DNA of 28,695 bases from Flavobacterium sp. UBA4098 (GCA_002382495.1 DFXW01000005.1:1-28695), one strand, 5' to 3'; positions 1 through 7,271 are shown, numbered from the stretch's first letter. Notes: a model not told the origin generated them from the sequence alone. Made by a program: numbers and translations.

Positions 1-328
1 CACGGAGCTCCTCAGCTGAAATCTTTTCTTCTTCAGCAAAATAGGAAACTAGATTTTTGTACGAACTATTAAAATAATTTGTAATAGCGGTATTCATAAA
101 TGCTTTTCGATACTCTTCGATTGGAACAATAGGGAAGTACTGGTGCGTTTTTCCGTAGGCATTGTATCCTACATATCCTTTTTCCTCTAAATTTCGAACA
201 ATTGTTGAGAGTGTATTGTAGTGTGGTTTATCATCTACAATTTCTTCCATAATGTCTTTTACAAAAGCTCTTTTAAGCTTCCATAAAATGTGCATTATTT
301 CTTCTTCTTTGTTGGTCAGTTTTTGCAT
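1..328 (-). CDS. BlaI/MecI/CopY-family transcriptional repressor (3' end outside window)
   Basis: Reading the complement from the ATG at 328 gives 109 codons that run off the left edge of the window, so the C-terminus is missing. The N-terminus (MQKLTNKEEEIMHILW) followed by a winged helix, with a recognition-helix-like segment YNTLSTIVRNLEEKGYV at about residues 41-57, is typical of the BlaI/MecI/CopY family. These are dimeric DNA-binding repressors of about 120-130 residues. In known systems a membrane sensor protease (BlaR1/MecR1, M56 family) inactivates the repressor, and in Bacteroidota the sensor gene usually lies directly downstream, which here would be outside the window. The promoter at 348-378 overlaps three dyads at 357-412, so negative autoregulation is likely. 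The target genes are not known from this sequence, and a beta-lactamase link should not be assumed. Confidence 0.9.
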   Translation of the reverse strand, partial: MQKLTNKEEEIMHILWKLKRAFVKDIMEEIVDDKPHYNTLSTIVRNLEEKGYVGYNAYGKTHQYFPIVPIEEYRKAFMNTAITNYFNSSYKNLVSYFAEEEKISAEELR

Positions 329-347
329 GGCTATAAATTTTATAGAC

Positions 348-378
348 CAAACGTAAAACTATTATTTTAGTTATACAA
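348..378 (-). promoter_or_regulatory. promoter of the BlaI-family gene
   Basis: On the minus strand TACGTTTG (348-355) matches the Bacteroidota -7 consensus TAnnTTTG exactly. A TTG (-33 element, 376-378) lies 20 nt upstream. The start codon at 328 follows by about 20 nt. The -33 element lies inside the operator array, so a bound repressor would compete with RNA polymerase. Confidence 0.65.
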
Positions 379-412
379 CTATTTTTATAGTTATTTAACT
401 AATTTTTTAGTT
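357..412. promoter_or_regulatory. three phased operator-like dyads, probable BlaI-family binding sites
   Basis: The pattern AACTA-N6-TAGTT occurs three times, at 357-372, 377-392 and 397-412. Each copy is a perfect 5+5 inverted repeat and the start-to-start spacing is exactly 20 bp, close to two helical turns. The centres differ (TTATTT, TTTTTA, ATTTTT), so the conserved part is the half-site. The array lies between the BlaI-family start codon and the stop codon of the next gene, across the repressor promoter. BlaI-type repressors bind short dyads of this general form. The assignment to this protein is inferred from position. Confidence 0.65.
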
Positions 413-423
413 TTCGAACAGTT

Positions 424-1638
424 TTACTGGGTTTGTTTAAGTAAACGTTGCAACCAAATACAACATAGAACAGCAATCACTCCTAAAGATCCCATGACAA
501 ACCAATTAGCTTGGTAGTTAAAGTGGCTAATGATTTCCAAACCCATTTTAGAACTGGCAATGTGTGCCAAACTAAAACTCATAGTAAATAAAGCCATATA
601 CCGTCCTTCGTGGCCTTTGGGTGCGCGACTTAGAGCGAAAGAGTTGGAGAAGGGGAATATGAACATTTCGCCAAAAGTGATAAAAAGTAAACTCACAATT
701 AAGATGCCTGCCCAAGCGTTGAATAACAAAACATAAAAACTGATTGCCATCAATACCGATCCCCAAAGAACTATGCTAAGTTTACTGATGTCTTTGCGTT
801 GGCAATAACTTACAATAGGCATTTCCAAAAAGAAAATAATGATTCCGTTTAAAGATAAAATTAGTCCACTTTGAAATTCGGTCAAGCCAAAATGTTCACT
901 GTGGTAGAGCGGGAGCGTCGTAAATAATTGAAAAAATAAAATGGCAGTAATAAAACAAACGAATAGGAAAATCCAAAATATTTTGTCTTTAAAAACCGAT
1001 TCTCTTTCTGCTTCTGCCGCTTTTTTGGCAATCAAATCTTCGGGCACTTTCTTTTCTTTTACCAATACAGCAAAAAGAACAATGGCTATAATGCACGAAC
1101 TTCCATCGACCCAAAATAGTGCTTGGTACCCATGGCTTAAAATAATTAAACCTCCTAAAGCCGGCCCGGCAGCAAAACCGAGATTTACCGCTAAACGCAC
1201 TAGAGTCAAAGCACGCGTTCGATTTTCAGGTTTGGCATAGGTGCCTAATGATACAAACATGGCGGGGCGAAACATATCGGCAATGACCATAATGATAAAC
1301 ATGCTGGCGCACAAAGCCCAAAAGGAAGTGACGTATTGCAAGAAAAAGAACAAAACACCGCTAGTGAACAAACTAAAAATCATGATTTTGTAAAACCCAA
1401 TTTTGTCCGATAATTTGCCTCCCATCCAAGAGCCAAGCATGGATCCAAAGCCAAAACACACCATAATCCATCCTACTTGAGAATAGGAAAGATGCAAGTC
1501 TTCTTTCAGGTATTTGGATAAAAACGGCAATACCATTGTGCCAGCGCGATTGATAAAAGTGATCAACGCCAAGATCCAAACTTCTCTGCGAAAGCCTCTA
1601 AAATTATTGATGTATCGTTGCAGTCCGGACTGAATCAT
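424..1638 (-). CDS. MFS transporter, DHA1-like drug/H+ antiporter type
   Basis: This is a 404-residue, 12-helix major facilitator protein, a usual length for the family. Motif A between helices 2 and 3 is visible as GGKLSDKIGFYK (about residues 73-84). A motif C-like antiporter signature, NLGFAAGPALGG (about 152-163), lies in helix 5. Together they suggest a proton-coupled exporter of small molecules, resembling MdtH-like proteins. A hydrophilic linker with a charged AAEAERE stretch (around 205-215) separates the two six-helix halves. The start ATG at 1638 is preceded by a -7 box at 1655-1662. The gene ends only 12 bp from the BlaI-type operator array, but it reads toward the repressor gene rather than sharing its promoter. 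The substrate cannot be told from sequence. Confidence 0.85.
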   Translation of the reverse strand: MIQSGLQRYINNFRGFRREVWILALITFINRAGTMVLPFLSKYLKEDLHLSYSQVGWIMVCFGFGSMLGSWMGGKLSDKIGFYKIMIFSLFTSGVLFFFLQYVTSFWALCASMFIIMVIADMFRPAMFVSLGTYAKPENRTRALTLVRLAVNLGFAAGPALGGLIILSHGYQALFWVDGSSCIIAIVLFAVLVKEKKVPEDLIAKKAAEAERESVFKDKIFWIFLFVCFITAILFFQLFTTLPLYHSEHFGLTEFQSGLILSLNGIIIFFLEMPIVSYCQRKDISKLSIVLWGSVLMAISFYVLLFNAWAGILIVSLLFITFGEMFIFPFSNSFALSRAPKGHEGRYMALFTMSFSLAHIASSKMGLEIISHFNYQANWFVMGSLGVIAVLCCIWLQRLLKQTQ

Positions 1639-1654
1639 AGTAAAATTTGTGTGC

Positions 1655-1662
1655 CAAAGGTA
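1655..1662 (-). promoter_or_regulatory. -7 element for the MFS gene
   Basis: TACCTTTG on the minus strand is a full match to TAnnTTTG, 16 nt before the ATG at 1638. No convincing TTG -33 element was found at the usual distance. Confidence 0.45.
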
Positions 1663-1733
1663 CCAACTTTTGGTTTACATTTTATTCTAGAAATTAGTAT
1701 GTTTTAAATTAATTTCATTTGCCCTGAAATCGT

Positions 1734-1763
1734 TTTGTTTTCTATTGGATTGTAGTATTTTTG
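1734..1763 (+). promoter_or_regulatory. promoter of the DUF1684-tatD-tcdA-HAD operon
   Basis: A TTTG at 1734-1737 and TATTTTTG at 1756-1763 are separated by 18 nt, the Bacteroidota -33/-7 arrangement. The first start codon is at 1780, giving a very short leader. Confidence 0.6.
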
Positions 1764-1779
1764 TTGAAATTTAATTGGA

Positions 1780-2382
1780 ATGAAAAAGATACTACTGCTT
1801 GTTATATTGTTGCAATTTAGTTTTGGCTTTGCCCAAAACCAGTTCAGCTTGTCTGCAGTTGAAAAGTTCCAAAACGAATTAAATGCCGAATATGCTGATG
1901 CAAAGACAAGTCCACTTTTACCAGATGATTTGAAAGTGTTCAAAAGCCTGGATTTTTATCCTGCTAATGAAAAATTCTATGTGGTTGCCCAATTCATTCG
2001 AACTGCTAACGAGCAGCCTTTTGAAATGAAAACCTCAACCGATAGAAAACCAGTTTATGTGAAATACGGAGAAGCGCATTTTAACATTGACGGTCAGTTT
2101 TTCAAATTGAATATCTATAGAAATATTGAATTGTCTAAAAAAGAGCAATACAAAGACTATTTGTTTTTGCCTTTTTCAGATTTGACTTGCGGTAGCGAAA
2201 GTTATATTGGTGGAAAATACATTGATTTGAAAATTCCGCAAGGCGATACTATTGTTATAGATTTTAATAGGTCCTACAATCCGTATTGTGCTTACAGTCC
2301 AAAATATTCGTGTCCGAAAGTCCCTTTAGAAAATGATTTGAAAATAGAAATTCGTGCAGGTGTAAAAAAGTTTCATGACTAA
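1780..2382 (+). CDS. secreted DUF1684-family protein
   Basis: This 200-residue protein begins with a signal peptide (MKKILLLVILLQFSFGFAQ, cleavage expected near residue 18), so it should be exported across the inner membrane. The C-terminal half carries the DUF1684 hallmark blocks: a FLPFSDLTCGSESYIGGKY segment (about 130-148), then DFNRSYNPYCAYS and SCPKVPLEN (about 162-184). The conserved glycine/tyrosine and FN-YNPYC-Y motifs define the family. No biochemical role is established for DUF1684 that I can name with confidence. The stop codon overlaps the next start codon (TAATG, one shared base), indicating translational coupling with the TatD-like gene. It is the first gene of a four-gene operon whose other members look cytoplasmic, so its link to them is unclear. 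Confidence 0.85.
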   Translation: MKKILLLVILLQFSFGFAQNQFSLSAVEKFQNELNAEYADAKTSPLLPDDLKVFKSLDFYPANEKFYVVAQFIRTANEQPFEMKTSTDRKPVYVKYGEAHFNIDGQFFKLNIYRNIELSKKEQYKDYLFLPFSDLTCGSESYIGGKYIDLKIPQGDTIVIDFNRSYNPYCAYSPKYSCPKVPLENDLKIEIRAGVKKFHD

Positions 2383-3041
2383 TGCAGTACTTTAATTTAC
2401 ATACTCATTCGTTTAGCAATCAGGAAAATGTGGTTGAATTAGTCAACCAATACCCCCAAGAGTTTACGGATGCTTTTCCTCAATATTCCATTGGCATTCA
2501 TCCTTGGTTTATTGTCGAAGATCGCATCGAAAGTGATTTAGCGATTATTGAAAGTAAATTAAATGAATCGGCTTGTATGGCAGTAGGCGAATGCGGATTG
2601 GACAAGCGAATTGACATTTCGTTTGAATTGCAGCAAACCGTTTTTGAACGTCAATTACTTTTGGCAGAAAAGTTCCAAAAACCTCTTGTGATTCATTGTG
2701 TGGCTGCTTTTCAAGAATTGATTGCCATCAAAAAAAAATTAAAAATCACGGTGCCGATTCTAATTCATGGATTTTCTAAAAATGAACAAGTAGCTAAAGA
2801 ATTAGTGGCGAATGGTTGTTATATTTCCTTTGGCAAGTATTTAATGCGAATGCCCCAATTGGAATCTGTTTTCATAGACATGCCGAATCATCGTTTTTTC
2901 TTGGAAACTGATACAGACGAACAAACGATTCAGGAAGTGTATGCATTAGCAGCTCAATATAAAGGGCTATCAATTCCTCAAATACAAGAATTGGTATCTA
3001 TTAATTTCAGTACTATTTTTGGTACCCAATTAAACAAATAA
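2382..3041 (+). CDS. TatD-family metal-dependent hydrolase
   Basis: This 219-residue protein has the metal-binding plan of the TatD amidohydrolase-fold family: HTH near the N-terminus (H7, H9), GECGLD with E70, H105 in VIHC, H129 in LIHGF, and the late LETDTD motif with D177. Characterised members are two-metal deoxyribonucleases, often called 3'-5' exonucleases. The protein is shorter than the usual 255-265 residues, as is common for a Bacteroidota branch, so the exact substrate is uncertain. The start is fixed by the TAATG overlap with the preceding gene. The downstream gap to tcdA is 33 nt and contains an 8-bp tandem repeat that begins at the stop codon. Confidence 0.85.
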   Translation: MQYFNLHTHSFSNQENVVELVNQYPQEFTDAFPQYSIGIHPWFIVEDRIESDLAIIESKLNESACMAVGECGLDKRIDISFELQQTVFERQLLLAEKFQKPLVIHCVAAFQELIAIKKKLKITVPILIHGFSKNEQVAKELVANGCYISFGKYLMRMPQLESVFIDMPNHRFFLETDTDEQTIQEVYALAAQYKGLSIPQIQELVSINFSTIFGTQLNK

Positions 3042-3060
3042 CCGAATAACCGAATAACCC
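3037..3060. repeat. 8-bp tandem repeat at the stop of the TatD-like gene
   Basis: AATAACCG, AATAACCG and AATAACCC follow one another directly. The first copy contains the real stop codon (3039-3041). The 8-bp period places further TAA triplets at 3047 and 3055, so all three forward frames are closed within 20 nt. Confidence 0.8.
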
Positions 3061-3074
3061 AAAAAAAAGATAGT

Positions 3075-3803
3075 ATGGCAGAGTGGACAGAAAGAGCCGA
3101 ATTATTATTTAAAAAAGAAGGATTAGAAAAATTACAAAACGCTAAAATTTTAGTCGTTGGATTAGGTGGCGTGGGGTCTTTTGCCGCAGAGTTTTTAGCA
3201 AGGGCAGGAGTAGGTTATATGACCATTGTTGATGGTGATGTGGTAGATATTACTAATATTAATAGACAATTACCGGCTTTACATTCTACTGTTGGACAAC
3301 CTAAAATTACCATTGTTGGCGATCGTTTACTGGATATTAATCCAGAATTACAATTGACTCGTATTCAAGAATTTTTATCGCCAGAACGCGCGTTTGAATT
3401 GGTTTCACCAGAATTTGATTATGTTTTGGATTGCATTGACAGCGTGACACCTAAATTGAATTTAATTATTTCTGCCAAACGAAAAGGAGTTAAAGTTATT
3501 AGTAGTATGGGAGCTGGAGGCAAAATGGAAGCGGCCAAAGTAAAAGTATCCGATATTAGCAAAACCGAAAATTGCTTTTTGGCACGTACCATCAAAAGAC
3601 GTTTAAAAGAAGTGAAAATTGACAAAGGAGTGAAAGTCGTTTTTTCTTCTGAGATTCAAGATGAAAGCAGTTTGAAAACAACGGATGGGAAGAATTTTAA
3701 AAAATCATTTTATGGGACTAATAGCTATATGCCAGGATTATTTGGTTTGTATGCAGCCGAAACAGTGATTCGTTATTTATTGGATAGAGTGATTAGTGAA
3801 TAG
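3075..3803 (+). CDS. tcdA: tRNA threonylcarbamoyladenosine dehydratase (ThiF/E1-like)
   Basis: The 242-residue protein belongs to the MoeB/ThiF/E1 superfamily and matches the TcdA (formerly CsdL/YgdL) branch. The ATP-binding glycine loop GLGGVGS is at residues 29-35. It is followed by the very characteristic NINRQLPALHSTVG (61-74), then SSMGAGGK and DISKTENCFLAR further on. TcdA uses ATP to dehydrate and cyclise N6-threonylcarbamoyladenosine at tRNA position 37 into the hydantoin form ct6A, which improves decoding of ANN codons. In E. coli the CsdA/CsdE sulfur relay assists it; no csd gene is nearby. Length is slightly shorter than in E. coli. The ATG at 3075 follows an A-rich leader. The gene sits between two short tandem duplications (3037-3060 and 3792-3819). 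Confidence 0.9.
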   Translation: MAEWTERAELLFKKEGLEKLQNAKILVVGLGGVGSFAAEFLARAGVGYMTIVDGDVVDITNINRQLPALHSTVGQPKITIVGDRLLDINPELQLTRIQEFLSPERAFELVSPEFDYVLDCIDSVTPKLNLIISAKRKGVKVISSMGAGGKMEAAKVKVSDISKTENCFLARTIKRRLKEVKIDKGVKVVFSSEIQDESSLKTTDGKNFKKSFYGTNSYMPGLFGLYAAETVIRYLLDRVISE

Positions 3804-3819
3804 TAATTAGTGAATAGAA
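3792..3819. repeat. 14-bp tandem duplication across the tcdA stop codon
   Basis: ATTAGTGAATAGTA (3792-3805) is followed at once by ATTAGTGAATAGAA (3806-3819), with 13 of 14 positions identical. The first copy holds the tcdA stop (3801-3803). The second copy lies in the short gap before the HAD gene and supplies an out-of-frame copy of the same TAG. Confidence 0.8.
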
Positions 3820-3824
3820 AAAAT

Positions 3825-4481
3825 ATGATACATACGGTAATTTTTGATATGGATGGTGTAATTGTGGATACCGAACCGGTACATCGCTATGCCTATTACA
3901 AACAATTTGAAGAATTGGATATTGAAGTAACTGAAGCAATGTATACTTCGTTTACCGGGTTTTCGACTAGAAATACCTTTCAAACGTTAAAAGAGCAATT
4001 TCAATTGGAGCATGAAGTAGAAGATTTGATTCAGCGAAAAAGAAACATTTTCAATGATGCCTTTGATACCAAGGAAGATTTAGAATTGTTGGATGGAGTT
4101 CGCACTTTGATCGAAGATTTACACCAAAACGGAATCCAATTGATTTTGGCTTCTTCAGCTTCAAAGGTGACCATTGATCGCGTTTTTACTCGTTTTGGGT
4201 TGCATGATTTTTTTACCCATATTGTCAGTGGAGAAGACTTTCCAAAGTCCAAACCACATCCGGCCATATTTGAACATGCAGCTTCGTTATCTACTGCACC
4301 TAAAGAAAATTGCATTGTGATAGAAGATAGTACGAATGGGGTTAGAGCGGCAAAAGCAGCCGGAATTTATTGTGTGGGATATGTCAGCGAACATTCGAAA
4401 GATCAGCACTTAGATGAGGCCGATTTAGTGATCAATCACTTTAAAGAATTAACTGCTGAAGTTATTCGTAGTTTAAATTAA
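3825..4481 (+). CDS. HAD-superfamily phosphatase, beta-phosphoglucomutase-like
   Basis: From the ATG at 3825 the product has 218 residues and opens with the HAD motif I FDMDGVIVDTEP (nucleophile D8, acid/base D10). A helical cap follows at about 15-85. Motif II is around S110 (LASSAS), motif III lysine is K143 in KSKPHP, and motif IV is VIEDSTNGV with E167/D168. This is the subfamily IA layout shared by beta-phosphoglucomutases and small sugar-phosphate phosphatases; the actual substrate is unknown. A longer reading from a GTG at 3810 would start inside the 14-bp duplication and add five residues with no family support, so the ATG is preferred. The 21-nt gap after tcdA suggests co-transcription. 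Confidence 0.85.
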   Translation: MIHTVIFDMDGVIVDTEPVHRYAYYKQFEELDIEVTEAMYTSFTGFSTRNTFQTLKEQFQLEHEVEDLIQRKRNIFNDAFDTKEDLELLDGVRTLIEDLHQNGIQLILASSASKVTIDRVFTRFGLHDFFTHIVSGEDFPKSKPHPAIFEHAASLSTAPKENCIVIEDSTNGVRAAKAAGIYCVGYVSEHSKDQHLDEADLVINHFKELTAEVIRSLN

Positions 4482-4510
4482 CATTTATCTCAATCATTCA
4501 ATTGAATTTG

Positions 4511-4518
4511 TAAATTTG
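4511..4518 (+). promoter_or_regulatory. -7 element for the DUF2911 gene
   Basis: TAAATTTG matches TAnnTTTG exactly, 21 nt before the ATG at 4540. It includes the TTG at 4516 that could otherwise be mistaken for an upstream start codon. No clear -33 element is seen. Confidence 0.5.
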
Positions 4519-4539
4519 GAATCAATAAACACAAACACT

Positions 4540-5385
4540 ATGAAAAAAATAATTTTCGCATTAGCGGTATTCATTTCGCAATTTGTTGCAGATGCACAAA
4601 TTAAAACACCACAAGCTAGCCCAAGAGCTATAGTGAGTCAAATGGTAGGATTAACAGAAGTAGAATTGAATTATTCTCGTCCGGGAGCAAAAGGCAGACC
4701 TGTTTTCGGTAACTTAGTTCCTTTTGGAAAATTATGGAGAATGGGGGCCAATGAGAATACTACGATTTCATTTAGCGATGATGTTATCATTGATGGTAAA
4801 ACCTTGAAAAAAGGAAAATACGCTTTGTATTCAGTACCAAGAATTGAAAGTTGGGATATTATTTTTTATACTTCAACCGATAACTGGGGATTACCTCAAG
4901 AATTTGATGAGACAAAAGTAGCACTAAGAACGACTGTAAAAGAAGAAGCCTTATCAAAACCAGTAGAAAGTTTAACTATCAATATTTCTGGTTTAGATAC
5001 GAGTTCTGCTTATTTGGAAATTTTTTGGGAGAATTCATCCGTAGCCTTGAAATTTGAAGTACCTACTCAAAAAACAGCTATGGCAAGTATAGAAAAAGTT
5101 TTGAGAGGTCCTACAGCCAATGATTATTATTCAGCAGCTAATTTCTTATTTCAATCCAATACAGATATTGCCAAATCATTAGTCTATGTGAACAAATCAT
5201 TGGAATTAAGTAAAGACAAACCGTTCTGGTTTTTGCGTTTAAAATCATTGATCCAAGCGAAACAAGGCGATAAGTCAGGTGCAATTGAAACCGCTAAATT
5301 ATCTTTGGAAGCAGCTGAAGAAGCTAAAAATCAAGATTACGTTAAAATGAATAGAGATAGTATTGCTGAATGGAGCAAGAAATAA
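4540..5385 (+). CDS. secreted DUF2911 protein with C-terminal helical repeat region
   Basis: From the ATG at 4540 the protein has 281 residues and begins with a signal peptide (MKKIIFALAVFISQFVADAQ, about 20 residues). Residues 25-165 show the DUF2911 pattern: SPRA, VELNYSRPGAKGRPVFGNLVPFG, WRMGANE, and KGKYALYSVP further on. DUF2911 is a beta-rich family frequent in Bacteroidota whose function is not established. Residues about 185-281 are helical and resemble one or two tetratricopeptide-like hairpins (ANFLFQS..., YVNKSLELS..., GAIETAKLSLEAAEEA). An upstream TTG start at 4516 is rejected because it lies in the promoter box. The gene is monocistronic, ending in the strong hairpin at 5405-5440. 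Confidence 0.85.
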   Translation: MKKIIFALAVFISQFVADAQIKTPQASPRAIVSQMVGLTEVELNYSRPGAKGRPVFGNLVPFGKLWRMGANENTTISFSDDVIIDGKTLKKGKYALYSVPRIESWDIIFYTSTDNWGLPQEFDETKVALRTTVKEEALSKPVESLTINISGLDTSSAYLEIFWENSSVALKFEVPTQKTAMASIEKVLRGPTANDYYSAANFLFQSNTDIAKSLVYVNKSLELSKDKPFWFLRLKSLIQAKQGDKSGAIETAKLSLEAAEEAKNQDYVKMNRDSIAEWSKK

Positions 5386-5404
5386 TTTCTTTATAAAAAG
5401 CAAT

Positions 5405-5440
5405 AAAAATCCCGTTTGACATTTCAAACGGGATTTTTTT
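5405..5440. terminator. bidirectional rho-independent terminator
   Basis: ATCCCGTTTG and CAAACGGGAT form a perfect stem around the loop ACATTT, flanked by an A run on the left and seven T on the right. It can therefore stop transcription of both the DUF2911 gene (+) and the convergent symporter operon (-). It touches the symporter stop codon at 5439-5441. Confidence 0.9.
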
Positions 5441-7163
5441 ATTCAATAAATGCGATTTTATTTTTGAATACCAATCGCTCTAGTAGCCAAGCAATCACAA
5501 TAGTCAATAGAGCCCCTATGAAATTCAGCCACAAATAACCTAATTTTTCCTCACCACTTGGGTATAAATAAATAGCAAAATAGTAGATAACAAAAATGGC
5601 AACTTGACTAAAAACCGCGCTATAAAAAATAGCACTCGATTGAATTCTTCTGGAATACATTCCTACTAAAAAAATACCCAAAACGGTTCCGTAGAAAATA
5701 GATCCAATAATATTTACCAATTGGATTAGGTTTTCAAACAAGGTACCAATACAAGCAAAAAGAATGGCAATAATTCCCCAAAATAAAGTAAATAATTTAC
5801 TAGCATTCAAGTAATGCTTTTCTGATTTTTCGTTTCTTAAATTACGCTTGTAGATGTCAATGGTGGTGGTAGATGCCAAAGCATTTAAACCAGAAGCGGT
5901 GGAGGACATGGCTGCTGAAATGATTACAGCCAACAATAATCCAATCAATCCTTTGGGTAAATAGTTCAAAATAAAGTGAAAAAACACATAATCTTTATCG
6001 TTGGTTTCGCTGCGACTATCGGCCTTTAAAATAATTTCTTTGGCACGATCTCTTAAGTCTTTTTCTTTATTCGAAAGTGCAATCATTTCCTTTCTTAGAA
6101 TAGGATTGTCATAGTCTTGGTTTAATTGGTCGATGTACAACAGGTTGATTACTTTTTTATCTTCTGAGATTAATTCTAATTTTTTTTCAAGGGTGTTGTA
6201 TTCCTCTTTATAAGGCGAATTCTCAACACTTATTTTATTATTTGGATTGAAATTTAGAGGAACAGGATTGAATTGAAAAAAAACAAATACGAGTACGCCT
6301 GTCAGAAGAATAAAAAATTGCATGGGTACTTTCAATAGTCCGTTCATCAATAATCCCATTTGACTTTCTTTAACTGATTTTCCTGATAAATAACGTCCTA
6401 CTTGCGATTGGTCTGTGCCAAAGTAGGCTAGGGCCAAGAAAAAACCTCCGGTAATTCCGCTCCAAAAGGTGTATTTTTCTTCGGGATCTAATGAAAAATT
6501 AACACTGTTCATTTTGTCATTGGCACCTGCAATATGCATAGCATTACTGAAAGTCATATCGTTTGGTAAATAATATAAAATCCAAAAAAAGGTAATCACC
6601 ATACCCAATAAAATGATAAACATTTGTTGTTTTTGAGTTACGTTTACCGCTTTGGTTCCACCAGTTACAGTATAAATAATTACTAATAATCCGATGATGA
6701 TATTCAGATAATTGATATTCCATCCCAACAAGGCTGACAAAATAATTGCAGGTGCATAAATAGTTAAACCGGTTCCAAGACCTCTTTGAAACAAGAAAAG
6801 TCCAGCGGCTAATGAACGAGTACGTAAATCAAATCGTTTGCCTAAATATTCATAAGCAGTGTAGACTTTGTATTTGTGATAAATAGGAATAAATGTAACA
6901 CAAACAATTACCATGGCTATTGGTAAACCAAAGTAAAACTGAACGAATCCCATTCCGTCGTGATACGCTTGTCCTGGAGTAGATAAAAAGGTGATGGCAC
7001 TGGCTTGCGTCGCCATAACTGATAAACCTACAATATGCCAAGGGGTTTCATTACTTCCTAAAATATAATCCTGCACGTTTTTACTTCCCTGACTTTTCCA
7101 AGCCCCATAAATGACTATGAAAAGCAGTGTAACGACGAGTATGATCCAATCAAATAATTCCAT
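5439..7163 (-). CDS. sodium/solute symporter (SSS/SLC5 family)
   Basis: The 574-residue membrane protein has the LeuT-fold SSS pattern: a short outward N-terminus, helix 1 with LSVMATQASAITFLSTPG (about 47-64), and the helix-8 signature ISAAMSSTASGLNALAST (about 415-431). The paired serines there (S420/S421) correspond to the Na2 sodium site. It should import a small solute with sodium, but the substrate cannot be named. An unusually long hydrophilic stretch of roughly 90 residues (about 301-390, charged and coiled-coil-like, with EYNTLEKKLELISEDKK) lies between two membrane helices. The ATG at 7163 is only 3 nt after the stop of a 34-codon membrane-peptide gene, suggesting paired synthesis. 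It is the last gene of the minus-strand operon from 9721. Confidence 0.9.
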   Translation of the reverse strand: MELFDWIILVVTLLFIVIYGAWKSQGSKNVQDYILGSNETPWHIVGLSVMATQASAITFLSTPGQAYHDGMGFVQFYFGLPIAMVIVCVTFIPIYHKYKVYTAYEYLGKRFDLRTRSLAAGLFLFQRGLGTGLTIYAPAIILSALLGWNINYLNIIIGLLVIIYTVTGGTKAVNVTQKQQMFIILLGMVITFFWILYYLPNDMTFSNAMHIAGANDKMNSVNFSLDPEEKYTFWSGITGGFFLALAYFGTDQSQVGRYLSGKSVKESQMGLLMNGLLKVPMQFFILLTGVLVFVFFQFNPVPLNFNPNNKISVENSPYKEEYNTLEKKLELISEDKKVINLLYIDQLNQDYDNPILRKEMIALSNKEKDLRDRAKEIILKADSRSETNDKDYVFFHFILNYLPKGLIGLLLAVIISAAMSSTASGLNALASTTTIDIYKRNLRNEKSEKHYLNASKLFTLFWGIIAILFACIGTLFENLIQLVNIIGSIFYGTVLGIFLVGMYSRRIQSSAIFYSAVFSQVAIFVIYYFAIYLYPSGEEKLGYLWLNFIGALLTIVIAWLLERLVFKNKIAFIE

Positions 7164-7166
7164 AAT

Positions 7167-7271
7167 TTAAGCGTATAACTGCATTATGAAATAAAACAAC
7201 AAGATGTAAATGGCATTAATAACAAGTACCCAAGTATAGCTTTTTTTCCAAATTTTAGTTTTTGATTTCAT
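7167..7271 (-). CDS. 34-residue membrane peptide, putative symporter accessory subunit
   Basis: The complement from the ATG at 7271 to the TAA at 7167-7169 encodes 34 residues. There is a basic N-terminus (MKSKTKIWKKSYTW), then one hydrophobic helix of about 19 residues (VLVINAIYILLFYFIMQLY) and no C-terminal tail. This is the plan of a single-pass peptide with the charged end in the cytoplasm. It starts 35 nt after the MscS-like gene and ends 3 nt before the symporter ATG. Small one-helix subunits are known beside several sodium symporters (MetS beside MetP, small SSS accessory proteins), so a role as an accessory subunit of the adjacent SSS transporter is a reasonable inference. The gene is too short for most automatic callers. 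No separate promoter was visible in the 35-nt gap. Confidence 0.65.
   Translation of the reverse strand: MKSKTKIWKKSYTWVLVINAIYILLFYFIMQLYA

Noticed and set aside
368..401. Alternative reading of the operator region as TAGTT-N4-AACTA dyads
   Set aside because: This phase gives only two perfect sites, whereas AACTA-N6-TAGTT gives three with identical spacing. The half-sites are the same, so binding data would be needed to tell the phases apart.
941..1240. 99-codon open frame on the plus strand
   Set aside because: It is antisense to the MFS gene, and the translation has no family features.
4516..4539. Upstream TTG start for the DUF2911 protein
   Set aside because: The TTG is part of a perfect TAAATTTG promoter element, and the extension would hide the signal peptide.
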